From the NCBI GenBank assembly GCA_002422285.1, contig DIUF01000078.1, positions 1 to 8,366 on the forward strand: DNA of 8,366 bases, given 5' to 3'. The notes below the pieces were generated by a model. That model saw only the letters and a program-made list of their open reading frames with translations, was not told where the DNA came from and did no database searches. This document shows, piece after piece, positions 1 through 6,723 of the stretch. The position numbers and the translations under genes are program-made. The stretch comes from Flavobacteriales bacterium UBA6165. GTDB lineage: Bacteria > Bacteroidota > Bacteroidia > Flavobacteriales_D > Crocinitomicaceae. Positions within the stretch are counted from its first letter, which is position 1; each line of letters starts with the position of its first letter.

Positions 1-2258
1 CGCCACGGAATGCGAAAATCCATCACTTCATACGGTCGAAGCATGTAATAATTGTAATCCTGATTCCAATTTTCCTTCAGCATTTGATCGGTTTCGGAAA
101 TGATTTTCTGTCCTTCTTTACTCGAAAACGTAAAGGTTGAAGCCACGTTGAACGTTGTCCATCTGCCCAATTGTCGATTGCCATCCCTAGCAACAGCAAA
201 ACTATTGATTGACCGCTGCGTTGTGGTATCCCAGTCATACATGCTAAAATTACCACCTGCTACAATATTCCAAAACTCCAAGGGCTTAAATCGAATTTGA
301 GTATTCAAATCAGAAAGCTTGAAGGAATCGCGCAACATATCATAAGAGCCATTTAGAGACAAACCCTCGATGACATTAAACTTCTTGAAACCAGTGCTAT
401 CCCTTTTGCTCGGCATTTTCATATCCGTAACATGTGTCAATCCGAAGTTGATTAAACTCTGGTTGTTTGTGGAAGCGCTGCGATATAAAGACCGATCGTG
501 AGCCGTGTAACGCACAGGTTGCGCTGCATTCGTAAAAATGGAGTTCACCTGATTTAAAACGGGTATAAACGAATAACCCAAACTTGGTCGAGTTACGTTT
601 CTAAAACGCACATTCTTCGCTCCAATCAGTTGAAACATACTATACACCGTTGTGGTGGCATTCAATCTAAAGCTCATGTTTTGCCCCATGAAAAACCCCG
701 AAGTGGAATCTTGGAGAATACTTTGTGTGGCATTGTCCCAACTTGGTGTAACGGATTGAAAATTCATAAAAGTATTGTAACTCACATTGGGAACTACGTT
801 TAGGTTTCCGCCAAGCAACTGCACATTCGAAGTGAGATTAAACTGGTGATTCATACCATTCAGAAAACGATCCGGGAGCAGATCTCTATACTCTCGCGTC
901 AAAAGAGAATCTCCAAAAGTTGCAGTATTTCTAAACTCTCCAGAATAAGTTAAACCAATTTTTTCAAACCATTTTTCAGGACCGATAGCGTCTTTACTTC
1001 TCAAACCTTTAAAAGGTTGAATTCGGCTCATATTGAAATTCATGGTAGGCAAGTCAGCAGTCATATTTCGACTCACTGAGTTTTGATTAACCCCCATGCG
1101 CATACCCATTGTGTAAGGCTTCCCTGGAAAAGTTCTGTTTACGGTAATATTGGATTGAGTAGCCGTGTTAAACACACCTTGGCTCATTGGATTCAAAGTA
1201 GTCTGAGGGTTGTTGTCAGATTGAAAATTGATATTTCCCATAAAACGCCAATACGGATTCGCCTTAGGATCCTGATTATGGCTCCAATTGATGGCTATTT
1301 TTTGCTGACGTGTTGTATCTGGAAATCCGCGCGAAAAATTCATGTAATCCACTCGAATATTGCCATTGAATTTATAGCGCACATTATATTCAGATTGATT
1401 GGCAACACCAAATGAACCCCGCGAAAAAATAGTTGCAAAAAAAGTGGTGTTCAGCATAGCATTTACAGGGAAATAGTAACCCAAATTCTGCAAACCCAAA
1501 CCATTCGGTGAAGCTGGAATAATCTCTGGAAACATCAAACCAGTTTTTGGCTGATTTTTAGTAGGAAAATAAGCAAAAGGAAGCACAAGTGGTGTGGGAA
1601 CCCCGTTCAACCATAAATTCGCTGGTCCTGAAACAATGCGTTCATTGGGCACCAATACGGCCTCAGTCAAGTTAAAATGGAAATGCGGTTCGTCTAAATC
1701 ACAGGTGCTGAACCGTCCATTTCGGAAATGAATTTCTTCATTGGCTTGACGCTTGGCAATCCCCATAAACAAAAAACTTTCATCTTGTTTGATTCGCGTT
1801 TCTTCAATGAGCGCCTTTTTCGTTTCAAAATTAAATCTCAATCCAGCAGCGCGAACCTCATCACCGCCATCTTGAAAAATTGGTTCACCTTGTCGATTTC
1901 CCAGAGAATCAGTGGTGAAAGTAGCATATACTTCTTTTTTTTCCATATCAACAACCATGTAATTGGCTGTTAATGTAGTAGTGCCGTACGAAATTTTGGC
2001 TTCGTTATACAAGTACAATTTTTTGCCTTTAATATCGGCCATGATACTATCTTTTGCTGAATAGAACATAGTCTCACCCAGCATATCTTTGGCATATACC
2101 ACACGCGGTTTTGAGGGATTTGTTGTGTCACCAAGAGCAGAACTTACATTCAAGCTATCTGCCTGAGCATACACTTGGATTTTGGATGCGCAGAACAATG
2201 TAATTATCAACAGGATAACATGGATAAAACTTGGTATGGAACGGTTCTTGCAAGGCAC
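1..2258 (-). CDS. lptD: LPS-assembly outer-membrane protein LptD, Bacteroidota type (3' end outside window)
   Basis: This protein would insert lipopolysaccharide into the outer leaflet of the outer membrane. The reverse strand is open without interruption from 2258 to the window edge, giving about 752 residues; the C-terminal barrel strands are missing. Residues 1-33 look like a Sec signal peptide (basic start, hydrophobic core FIHVILLIITLF, likely cleavage after VYAQA). Residues ~50-185 form the OstA/LptD N-terminal beta-taco region (repeated short strands such as KLYLYNEAKISYGTTTLTA). The family's conserved block follows: STCDLDEPHFHF (Cys186), then IVSGPANLWL and PTPLVLPFAYFP, leading into an aromatic, Asn/Ser-rich stretch typical of a beta-barrel. 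The start is GTG at 2258-2256: there is no in-frame ATG before the signal peptide and TAA closes the frame just upstream. It is divergent from the amidase gene. The identification rests on motif recognition; the family assignment is strong. Confidence 0.9.
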   Translation of the reverse strand, partial: MPCKNRSIPSFIHVILLIITLFCASKIQVYAQADSLNVSSALGDTTNPSKPRVVYAKDMLGETMFYSAKDSIMADIKGKKLYLYNEAKISYGTTTLTANYMVVDMEKKEVYATFTTDSLGNRQGEPIFQDGGDEVRAAGLRFNFETKKALIEETRIKQDESFLFMGIAKRQANEEIHFRNGRFSTCDLDEPHFHFNLTEAVLVPNERIVSGPANLWLNGVPTPLVLPFAYFPTKNQPKTGLMFPEIIPASPNGLGLQNLGYYFPVNAMLNTTFFATIFSRGSFGVANQSEYNVRYKFNGNIRVDYMNFSRGFPDTTRQQKIAINWSHNQDPKANPYWRFMGNINFQSDNNPQTTLNPMSQGVFNTATQSNITVNRTFPGKPYTMGMRMGVNQNSVSRNMTADLPTMNFNMSRIQPFKGLRSKDAIGPEKWFEKIGLTYSGEFRNTATFGDSLLTREYRDLLPDRFLNGMNHQFNLTSNVQLLGGNLNVVPNVSYNTFMNFQSVTPSWDNATQSILQDSTSGFFMGQNMSFRLNATTTVYSMFQLIGAKNVRFRNVTRPSLGYSFIPVLNQVNSIFTNAAQPVRYTAHDRSLYRSASTNNQSLINFGLTHVTDMKMPSKRDSTGFKKFNVIEGLSLNGSYDMLRDSFKLSDLNTQIRFKPLEFWNIVAGGNFSMYDWDTTTQRSINSFAVARDGNRQLGRWTTFNVASTFTFSSKEGQKIISETDQMLKENWNQDYNYYMLRPYEVMDFRIPW

Positions 2259-2275
2259 GCAATCAACTAACTTTG
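2248..2275 (+). promoter_or_regulatory. Predicted Bacteroidota-type promoter for the amidase operon
   Basis: TAACTTTG at 2268-2275 is an exact match to the Bacteroidota -7 consensus TAnnTTTG. A TTG at 2248-2250 lies 17 nt upstream and can serve as the -33 element, within the spacing range described for flavobacterial promoters. Transcription would start near 2281, leaving a leader of about 45 nt before the amidase ATG. The -33 element lies inside the first codons of the divergent lptD gene. It is the only consensus-like promoter I noticed ahead of the five tightly packed plus-strand genes. The prediction is by motif only. Confidence 0.55.
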
Positions 2276-2301
2276 TAACTTTAGGGTATTAAAAACGCTT
2301 A

Positions 2302-2309
2302 CAAAGCTA
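2302..2309 (-). promoter_or_regulatory. Predicted -7 element for lptD
   Basis: On the minus strand the sequence TAGCTTTG (2309 down to 2302) is an exact TAnnTTTG match. A start near 2296 would give a leader of about 38 nt before the lptD GTG codon. I do not see a TTG at the expected -33 distance, so this is weaker than the plus-strand promoter. It faces the amidase promoter, so the two predicted transcripts would overlap in antisense by roughly 15 nt. Confidence 0.4.
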
Positions 2310-2317
2310 TAAAATTA

Positions 2318-2329
2318 CATCACGTGATG
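2318..2329. repeat. 12-bp perfect palindrome over the amidase start codon
   Basis: CATCACGTGATG is its own reverse complement and ends on the last base of the amidase ATG (2327-2329). It lies just upstream of the lptD -7 box as read on the minus strand and within the predicted amidase leader. It could be an operator half-way between the two genes, a small leader hairpin or chance; a perfect 12-mer palindrome is expected about twice in 8 kb. Only the sequence symmetry is directly seen. Confidence 0.3.
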
Positions 2330-3535
2330 AAGAAAATATTGGTTTTCGGTTTGTTATTGATTTCTGGCGTGGTTCTTACTTCGTCTGGCAAACTGCATCA
2401 AAGCCATGCTAAACAGCCGACAGGACACACATTAAAAACTGTAGTTATTGATGCTGGACACGGAGGAAAAGACCCTGGCGCTATCGGAAAAGTGCTCGGA
2501 GTAAAAGAAAAAGACTTGGTTCTAGACGTAAGTTTGAGACTAGGCAAGCTCATCAAAGCGCAATTTCCAGATGTGAAAGTTTTGTACACCCGCGACAAAG
2601 ATGTTTTTATCAATCTTTACGACCGTGCTAAATTGGCCAATTCCAACAATGCTGATTTATTTATATCTATTCATGCCAATGCCACGGACGGCACTGCTGC
2701 TTTTGGCACAGAAACGTGGGTTTTGGGTCTTACAAAAACAGAAGCGCAAAAAGCCGTTGCGGATAAAGAAAATGCAACAATTTATTTGGAAGACGATGGA
2801 GGTAGCCAATACAAAGATTTTGATCTGTCGCCAGATGCCATAATCGCCCGCTCCTTGATGCTTGGTGTTTATCTCCAACACAGCATTAATCTTGCGGGGA
2901 TGATTCAAAAATCATTCAAAAGTAAAGGACGAAATGATCGCGGTGTAAAACAAGGACCATTCATTGTTTTGTTTACATCTACTGTACCAGCTGTCTTAGT
3001 AGAATTGGGGTTCTTATCAAATCCAGCTGAAGAAAAATTCATGGCCTCAGAAGATGGCAAAAAAGAACTTTCCCAGAGTTTATTTGAAGCCTTTGTGGAA
3101 TACAAAAGTCAAATTGATGGAGTTGCATACCAAATCACCAAAGAAAAGCCAACGCCTTCTGCTCAAACTTCTCCATCAAACACCTCACCAACAAACACAA
3201 GTCCAACGAATACCCCGACAAACACTTCGAACGAAACGGCAAATAACACACCTGTAGCTGAGGGCGATGTTATATTTCGTGTTCAAATCTTAACCAACCC
3301 AAACAAATTGCCAGCAAACAGTCCACGATTCAAAGGACAAAAAAATGTATTTGAATACTTTCAAGACAACTTATATAAATATGCCGTTGGATACTTTGTA
3401 AACGACTACAAATCAGCCAATGAATTCAAAAATCAATTGCGCCAAGAAGGATTTGAATCTGCATTTGTTATAGCTTTTATAAACAACGAGCGCGTGGATT
3501 TACAAAAAGCTATTAACTTAGCATCAAAAAAATAA
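2327..3535 (+). CDS. Secreted N-acetylmuramoyl-L-alanine amidase (Amidase_3) with SPOR-like C-terminus
   Basis: This periplasmic zinc amidase would cleave the bond between N-acetylmuramic acid and the stem peptide, a reaction used mainly in daughter-cell separation. Numbering from ATG 2327 gives 402 residues. Residues 1-28 are a signal peptide with no lipobox. The Amidase_3 domain spans ~36-258. Its expected zinc and catalytic residues are present: His45 (DAGHGG), Glu61 (KEKD), His116 (SIHAN) and Glu226 (VELGFLSN). Residues 133-180 form an insertion between the third ligand and the C-terminal half, as in other Bacteroidota amidases. A Thr/Pro/Asn linker (~274-308) leads to a SPOR-like domain (~314-392; FRVQI, then LYKYAVGYF) that probably binds denuded septal glycan. 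A GTG directly precedes the ATG; I prefer the ATG because MKKILVF is a standard signal-peptide start. The next gene begins 6 nt after the stop. An AmiC-like name is possible, but I assign no symbol. Confidence 0.93.
   Translation: MKKILVFGLLLISGVVLTSSGKLHQSHAKQPTGHTLKTVVIDAGHGGKDPGAIGKVLGVKEKDLVLDVSLRLGKLIKAQFPDVKVLYTRDKDVFINLYDRAKLANSNNADLFISIHANATDGTAAFGTETWVLGLTKTEAQKAVADKENATIYLEDDGGSQYKDFDLSPDAIIARSLMLGVYLQHSINLAGMIQKSFKSKGRNDRGVKQGPFIVLFTSTVPAVLVELGFLSNPAEEKFMASEDGKKELSQSLFEAFVEYKSQIDGVAYQITKEKPTPSAQTSPSNTSPTNTSPTNTPTNTSNETANNTPVAEGDVIFRVQILTNPNKLPANSPRFKGQKNVFEYFQDNLYKYAVGYFVNDYKSANEFKNQLRQEGFESAFVIAFINNERVDLQKAINLASKK
3170..3226 (+). repeat. Imperfect 15-bp tandem repeat encoding the Ser/Pro/Thr/Asn linker of the amidase
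   Basis: Three 15-bp units encode SPSNT, SPTNT and SPTNT, followed by a shortened 12-bp unit encoding PTNT (residues 282-300). The DNA copies have drifted at synonymous positions (for example tct, tca and agt for Ser) while the peptide is kept. The stretch joins the catalytic domain to the SPOR-like domain and is likely a flexible periplasmic spacer. Confidence 0.7.
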
Positions 3536-3541
3536 ACTACC

Positions 3542-4558
3542 TTGAAAGTTTCTAAAGAATTTAAAACAGGATTGCTTGTAATCCTGTCGCTTGTAGTCCT
3601 ATTTATGGGTGTAAATTTTCTTAAAGGAGATCACGCCTTTGGTCGAACGCCAACCTATTATGCAGTTTTTGAATCATCAGCATTCTTAGAGCCTTCGAGT
3701 GCTGTTTATCTGAATGGCGTAGCCGTTGGATTGGTTAAAAGTATTGATAATCACCCGACCGATTTAACCAAAGTCATTGTGCGATTCACGATTACAAAAA
3801 ATGGTCTGAAAATCCCACATGGATCTATTGCAGAAATCGCATCCCCCAGTTTATTAAGTAAGGGGCTCATTTTGCATTTCGATTACTACGCCACTTCATT
3901 CCACAATGAACGTGATACGCTTCCTGGACAAGTTGCGTTGGATCTTTCAGATGCGGTGACCCAGCAATTGCTTCCTGTAAAAGAAAAATTAGAACGATTA
4001 ATGTCGTCTGTTGAGCACATGGTGGTTTCGATTAATTCCTTTTGGGATACCACCGCAGCACAATCCTTAGACGGTAGTTTACTTGAGGTAAAAGTAGCAA
4101 TATCCCGATTTGGAAACTTGGCCAAAAATCTCGATGACATGGTTTATTCCGAAAAAATTCGGCTTTCACAAATCATGACGAATGTAGAGCAAATCACAGC
4201 GAATCTGAATGCATCAAACCAAAAAATCACAAAAATAATCGGCAACGTTGAAGCGCTTACAGATTCCCTTTTAACTTCAGATTTCAAAAATGCTATTGCT
4301 TCTGCCACTGCAACACTGAACAAGATTAACGCAGCGCTTGAAGGAGCAGCTAATGGTGAAGGAACTTTAGGCAAGCTCCTCCATGACAACGCTCTCTATG
4401 AAGAACTAATTGCTACGAACAAAGCACTGCAGAGTCTTGTTAATGATATCGAAAGAAATCCAGAACGCTATATTCATTTCTCTGTCTTAGGCAGAAAAGA
4501 AAAAGCGGTAAAACTGAGTCCTGAAGAAGAGAAACGTTTACGCGAAATACTCAAATAG
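3542..4558 (+). CDS. MCE/MlaD-family lipid-transport protein
   Basis: MCE proteins are the periplasmic substrate-binding parts of phospholipid transporters between the inner and outer membranes, usually working with an MlaE permease and MlaF ATPase; neither is in this window. The 338-residue protein has an N-terminal membrane anchor (~9-27, GLLVILSLVVLFMGVNF), one MCE domain (~37-115, with VYLNGVAVGLVKSI and IASPSLLSKGLILHF) and a long helical region (~135-305) that could form a coiled-coil tube or oligomerise. The C-terminal block GEGTLGKLL (273-281) and NPERYIHFSVLGRK (306-319) is recurrent in Bacteroidota MCE proteins. The start is TTG at 3542, only 6 nt after the amidase stop and in the same frame. 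The next in-frame ATG (residue 22) would remove most of the anchor, so TTG is favoured. Translation is probably coupled to the amidase. Confidence 0.9.
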   Translation: MKVSKEFKTGLLVILSLVVLFMGVNFLKGDHAFGRTPTYYAVFESSAFLEPSSAVYLNGVAVGLVKSIDNHPTDLTKVIVRFTITKNGLKIPHGSIAEIASPSLLSKGLILHFDYYATSFHNERDTLPGQVALDLSDAVTQQLLPVKEKLERLMSSVEHMVVSINSFWDTTAAQSLDGSLLEVKVAISRFGNLAKNLDDMVYSEKIRLSQIMTNVEQITANLNASNQKITKIIGNVEALTDSLLTSDFKNAIASATATLNKINAALEGAANGEGTLGKLLHDNALYEELIATNKALQSLVNDIERNPERYIHFSVLGRKEKAVKLSPEEEKRLREILK

Positions 4559-4565
4559 TTAAACA

Positions 4566-5912
4566 ATGGATTGGCTACAAATTGTAATTTTTGGAGTCCT
4601 ATTAGCTGTAGGATTCGGGTTCTTCACTACTAGAATCCTTCAAATTAGAAAAAATATTCTTCTTGGGCGCGACCTTGACCGCACCGACAATAAAGGAGAA
4701 AGATGGAGAACAATGCTCTTAGTGGCTTTTGGGCAAAAGAAAATGTTTTCAAACCCCATTCCAGCATTTTTGCACTTGGCAATTTATGCTGCATTTGTTG
4801 TTACACAAATTGAACTTATCGAAATTTTCGTGGACGGCTTGACAGGTCATCACAGGATTTTTATGCCGTATTTAGGAGGGTTTTATACCTTCATTATTTC
4901 ATTTATTGAAGTTTTATCTGTCTTGGCGTTTATTGCAACTGTTGCCTTTTTATGGAGAAGAAACATGTTGAAAGTGCCGCGCTTGGTGAAAAGCGAATTG
5001 AACGGCTGGCCCAAACTGGACGCCAATTTGATTTTGATTTTTGAAATCGTGTTGATTACATTTATCATGATGATGAATGGCGGTGATGAAGTTTTGTTCA
5101 ACAGAGGATTAACGCACGCACCTGGCTTCGAAGGACAAGAAGGCAGCTTTGGTTTTGCCATTAGTCAGCATTTAGGACCTTTACTATTTGGTGGTATGTC
5201 TGACGGCGCATTAATGGCTGTTGAACGCATCGGTTGGTGGGGACATATCTTGATGGTCTTTCTATTCTTGAACTACCTCCCCTATTCTAAGCATTTCCAT
5301 GTGGTTTTGGCTTTCCCGAACGTGTATTATTCCAATTTGGAACAAAAAGGGAGATTTACAAACATGGAGTCGGTTACCAACGAGGTGAAATTGATGCTCG
5401 ACACTAGCGCAGACCCGTATGCTGCACCAGCCGACCCAAATGCTACTCCTCAAAGATTCGGTGCGAAAGATGTTCAAGATTTAACTTGGAAAAATTTATT
5501 GGACGCCTATTCGTGTACCGAGTGTGGACGATGCACTGCAGCTTGTCCGGCCAATCAAACGGGTAAATTGTTGTCGCCACGAAAAATCATGATGGACACC
5601 CGCGACCGCATTGAAGAAGTGGGCAACAACATCAAAAAACACGGCGCTGATTACGACGATGGAAAATCACTTTTTGGATCTTACATTACAGATGAAGAAA
5701 TTTGGGCATGCACATCCTGCAACGCATGCGTACAAGAATGTCCAGTAAACATCGACCCGCTCAACATCATTATGGAATTGCGCCGCTACAGCGTGATGGA
5801 AGAATCGAAAATGCCAACAGAATTGACAGGAATGCTAACGAACATTGAAAACAATGGCGCTCCTTGGCAGTTTAGTCAGGCAGATAGATTGAAGTGGAAA
5901 GATGAAGCATAA
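4566..5912 (+). CDS. Membrane-bound heme b/4Fe-4S dicluster oxidoreductase subunit
   Basis: This is probably the quinone-reactive subunit of an electron-transfer complex in the inner membrane. The 448-residue protein starts with a NarI-like membrane part of about five hydrophobic segments (~5-22, 66-88, 105-129, 154-170, 223-240). His70, His227 (WWGHILM), His243 and His245 (SKHFHVV) are candidate heme-b ligands. The cytoplasmic C-terminal part has two CxxCxxCxxxCP motifs: Cys317/320/323/327 and Cys382/385/388/392, i.e. two 4Fe-4S clusters. This layout is known from HdrC/DsrK-like proteins and the N-terminal half of single-chain ETF:menaquinone oxidoreductases. The protein stops after the ferredoxin part, and the CCG half is encoded by the next gene 15 nt downstream. 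ATG 4566 lies 7 nt after the MCE stop. The Fe-S and membrane architecture is clear; the electron donor and quinone role are inference. Confidence 0.88.
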   Translation: MDWLQIVIFGVLLAVGFGFFTTRILQIRKNILLGRDLDRTDNKGERWRTMLLVAFGQKKMFSNPIPAFLHLAIYAAFVVTQIELIEIFVDGLTGHHRIFMPYLGGFYTFIISFIEVLSVLAFIATVAFLWRRNMLKVPRLVKSELNGWPKLDANLILIFEIVLITFIMMMNGGDEVLFNRGLTHAPGFEGQEGSFGFAISQHLGPLLFGGMSDGALMAVERIGWWGHILMVFLFLNYLPYSKHFHVVLAFPNVYYSNLEQKGRFTNMESVTNEVKLMLDTSADPYAAPADPNATPQRFGAKDVQDLTWKNLLDAYSCTECGRCTAACPANQTGKLLSPRKIMMDTRDRIEEVGNNIKKHGADYDDGKSLFGSYITDEEIWACTSCNACVQECPVNIDPLNIIMELRRYSVMEESKMPTELTGMLTNIENNGAPWQFSQADRLKWKDEA

Positions 5913-5927
5913 CAATATTTGAAAATT

Positions 5928-6722
5928 ATGAGCAACGCATTACGAGTACCAACGATGGCCGAAATGATGGCCGCAGGAGAAAGTCCTGAGATATTGTTTT
6001 GGGTAGGTTGCGCTGGAAGTTTCGACGACCGCGCCAAGAAAATCACGAAGGCGGTGGTAAAAATATTGAACGCCTGCGATGTAAAGTTTGCCGTTTTGGG
6101 CGCAGAAGAAAGTTGCACCGGCGACCCGGCCAAACGCGCAGGAAATGAATTCACTTTCCAAATGCAAGCCTTTATGAATATTGAGGTTTTGAATGCTTAC
6201 GAGGTGAAGAAAATTGTTACTGCTTGTCCGCATTGCTTCAACACTTTGAAAAACGAATATCCAGAATTGGGTGGAAACTATGAAGTAATTCACCATACAC
6301 AATTGATTCAAGGTTTGATTAACGAAGGCAAATTGGCCTTGAAAGAGGGCGGTATGTTCAAAGGCAAGAAAATCACATTTCACGACCCATGTTATTTAGG
6401 CAGAGCCAACAATGTTTATGATGCTCCACGCGAACTCATCGAAAAACTGGATGCCGAATTGGTGGAAATGAAACGTTGCAAAACCAAAGGCTTATGCTGC
6501 GGTGCGGGTGGTGCTCAAATGTTCAAAGAAGCCGAAAAAGGCAACAAAGAGGTGAATATAGAACGCACAGAAGATGCGCTTGAAGTGAAGCCAAACATCA
6601 TCGCCACAGGCTGTCCATTTTGTAATACGATGATGACCGATGGCGTTAAAAACTTCAATAAAGAAGATGAAATCTTGGTGTTGGATGTGGCTGAATTGAT
6701 TGCTAGCGCAGGAGAATTGTAA
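5928..6722 (+). CDS. CCG-domain Fe-S oxidoreductase subunit (HdrB/HdrD-like)
   Basis: This soluble partner of the upstream membrane protein would carry the catalytic or electron-entry cluster(s). Numbered from ATG 5928 it has 264 residues and two CCG (DUF224) repeats. Repeat 1 has Cys28 (FWVGCAGS), a variant ESCTGDPAKRAG centre (Cys63) and CPHC (Cys100/103). Repeat 2 has DPCYLGR (Cys155), canonical CCGAGG (Cys190/191) and CPFC (Cys229/232). In methanogen HdrB such motifs bind noncubane 4Fe-4S clusters; the SCTG form of repeat 1 recurs in bacterial relatives, so repeat 2 may be the fuller cluster site. No flavin-binding motif is seen. An in-frame TTG at 5919 would add three residues, but ATG gives the family-like start with VPTMAEMM. 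The gene ends 1 nt before the next ATG, so the three genes are almost surely co-translated. Generic Fe-S names (LutA, GlcF) apply only by distant homology. Confidence 0.9.
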   Translation: MSNALRVPTMAEMMAAGESPEILFWVGCAGSFDDRAKKITKAVVKILNACDVKFAVLGAEESCTGDPAKRAGNEFTFQMQAFMNIEVLNAYEVKKIVTACPHCFNTLKNEYPELGGNYEVIHHTQLIQGLINEGKLALKEGGMFKGKKITFHDPCYLGRANNVYDAPRELIEKLDAELVEMKRCKTKGLCCGAGGAQMFKEAEKGNKEVNIERTEDALEVKPNIIATGCPFCNTMMTDGVKNFNKEDEILVLDVAELIASAGEL

Positions 6723-6723
6723 T

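Noticed and set aside
1083..1415. Open plus-strand frame of 110 codons opposite lptD
   Set aside because: It lies wholly antisense to a continuous, motif-supported lptD frame and has no family resemblance; the same holds for the shorter plus-strand frames at 100-300 and 1728-1973.
2324..2326. GTG immediately before the amidase ATG as start codon
   Set aside because: It adds a single residue and the adjacent ATG gives a normal signal-peptide start; not excluded by the sequence.
5940..6383. Minus-strand frame of 147 codons
   Set aside because: It is antisense to the CCG-domain gene, whose cysteine motifs are intact across the same bases; no recognisable domain in the reverse product.
6700..6723. 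Upstream in-frame ATG for the small conserved protein
   Set aside because: It would extend eight residues back into the CCG gene; the ATG at 6724 directly after the stop fits the family N-terminus better.
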